This document shows positions 23,134 through 23,599 of a stretch of DNA of 23,599 nucleotides, one piece after another (position 1 is the first letter of the stretch; every line of letters begins with the position of its first letter). Made by a program: the position numbers and the translations under genes. Source of the DNA: an uncultured Eubacteriales bacterium (lineage in GTDB: Bacteria; Bacillota; Clostridia; Oscillospirales; Oscillospiraceae); the NCBI GenBank assembly GCA_900320765.1, contig ONTN01000003.1:1-23599 (forward strand), in the 5' to 3' direction. The notes below the pieces were generated by a model. That model did no database searches, was not told the DNA's origin, and worked only from the letters and a program-made list of their open reading frames with translations.

Positions 23134-23599
23134 TGAAAATAGATATGATTAAGGAGCTCCTTGAAAACAGCGGAGCTTTTGCGTGGAGAATAACCGATAC
23201 AGTGACTAAGGGATGGGAGTTTTATTTTATCCGTCACAGCCTTGATCAGAACAGATCCAAGGACATTGAAAACATCCAGATCACCGTTTATGTAATGTCG
23301 GAAGACAAAAAGTCTGTGGGAACTGCAAGTGCGGACATGGGCCCTGATGAGACAAGAGAGTATGTGGAACTTACCATTAAGGATCTGATCTATCAGGCAA
23401 GCCTTGTTCAGGATGCATATTATGAGCTTAAGGCTCCCGCATATTCCGAGATTCCTGCCATGGAGGATGCGGACATCAATAAGATCTCCGGTGATTTCAT
23501 CGATACCATGAAGAATCTGGAAGAAGATGATGAAGCCTTTCTGAACAGCTATGAGATATTTGTTTCATCCATAACCAGAAGGATAGTTACCAGCACCGG
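23133..23599 (+). CDS. PmbA/TldE-like protein, 5' part only (runs off the window)
   Basis: The frame is open from ATG 23133 to the window end (about 155 codons), so only the N-terminus is present. It begins MKIDMIKELLENSGAFAW and has FIRHSLDQNRSKDIENIQ and LTIKDLIYQASLVQDAYYEL, which resemble the N-terminal domain of PmbA/TldE, the non-zinc partner of TldD. The start overlaps the tldD stop (TAATG). GC content falls to about 43% over 23221-23580, against roughly 50-65% in sampled lines of tldD, with more GAT, GAA and CTG codons. Confidence 0.75.
   Translation, partial: MKIDMIKELLENSGAFAWRITDTVTKGWEFYFIRHSLDQNRSKDIENIQITVYVMSEDKKSVGTASADMGPDETREYVELTIKDLIYQASLVQDAYYELKAPAYSEIPAMEDADINKISGDFIDTMKNLEEDDEAFLNSYEIFVSSITRRIVTST

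Overview
The window looks like chromosomal DNA from a spore-forming, moderately high-GC Clostridia bacterium (Bacillota; an uncultured Oscillospirales- or Christensenellales-like gut lineage is my inference). The reasons are two small CotF-type spore coat genes, the gene order rimP-nusA-ylxR-ylxQ-infB-rbfA-nrnA-truB-ribF typical of Bacillota, strong AGGAGG-type ribosome binding sites, sigma-A type promoters, and frequent GTG/TTG starts. Most of the window is ordinary housekeeping DNA. I see no phage, insertion sequence, CRISPR array, tRNA or rRNA.

Left part (1-7035, + strand). The tail of an unidentified zinc-ribbon protein is followed by a two-gene ABC exporter (ATPase and ABC-2 permease) that ends at a terminator. 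A promoter then drives a tight run of genes: azlC-azlD (branched-chain amino acid export type), a VOC/glyoxalase-like protein, a P-loop kinase-like protein, a flavodoxin-like protein, a small unknown protein and a membrane-anchored endonuclease/exonuclease/phosphatase-fold protein, ending at a second terminator. Next come two tandem mgtC/sapB-type genes. The first is broken: it lacks about 80 central codons and carries a frameshift. The second is intact.

Middle (7055-11046, + strand). A promoter precedes degV, alaS and a HIT-family gene, which probably form one operon closed by a strong terminator.

Centre right (11045-19251, - strand). The large transcription/translation operon runs leftward from a near-consensus extended -10 promoter: rimP, nusA, ylxR, ylxQ, infB, rbfA, nrnA, truB, ribF, followed by two spore coat genes. 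Its leader holds an intrinsic terminator whose stem overlaps a Shine-Dalgarno-like sequence, a layout that fits attenuation by NusA or by translation. A second terminator-like hairpin lies between infB and rbfA. A third inverted repeat, after ribF, covers the ribosome binding site of the first coat gene.

Right part (19302-23599, + strand). A perfect-consensus promoter, divergent from the rimP promoter, drives a lipoprotein resembling a solute-binding protein and a MATE transporter. These are followed by tldD and the start of a pmbA/tldE-like gene cut by the window edge. That last gene is visibly lower in GC (about 43% in its last 360 bases) than its neighbours.

No clearly new multi-gene system is visible. 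The most interesting points are the decayed tandem mgtC, the RNA structures around the nusA operon and coat genes, and the composition shift at the right end.
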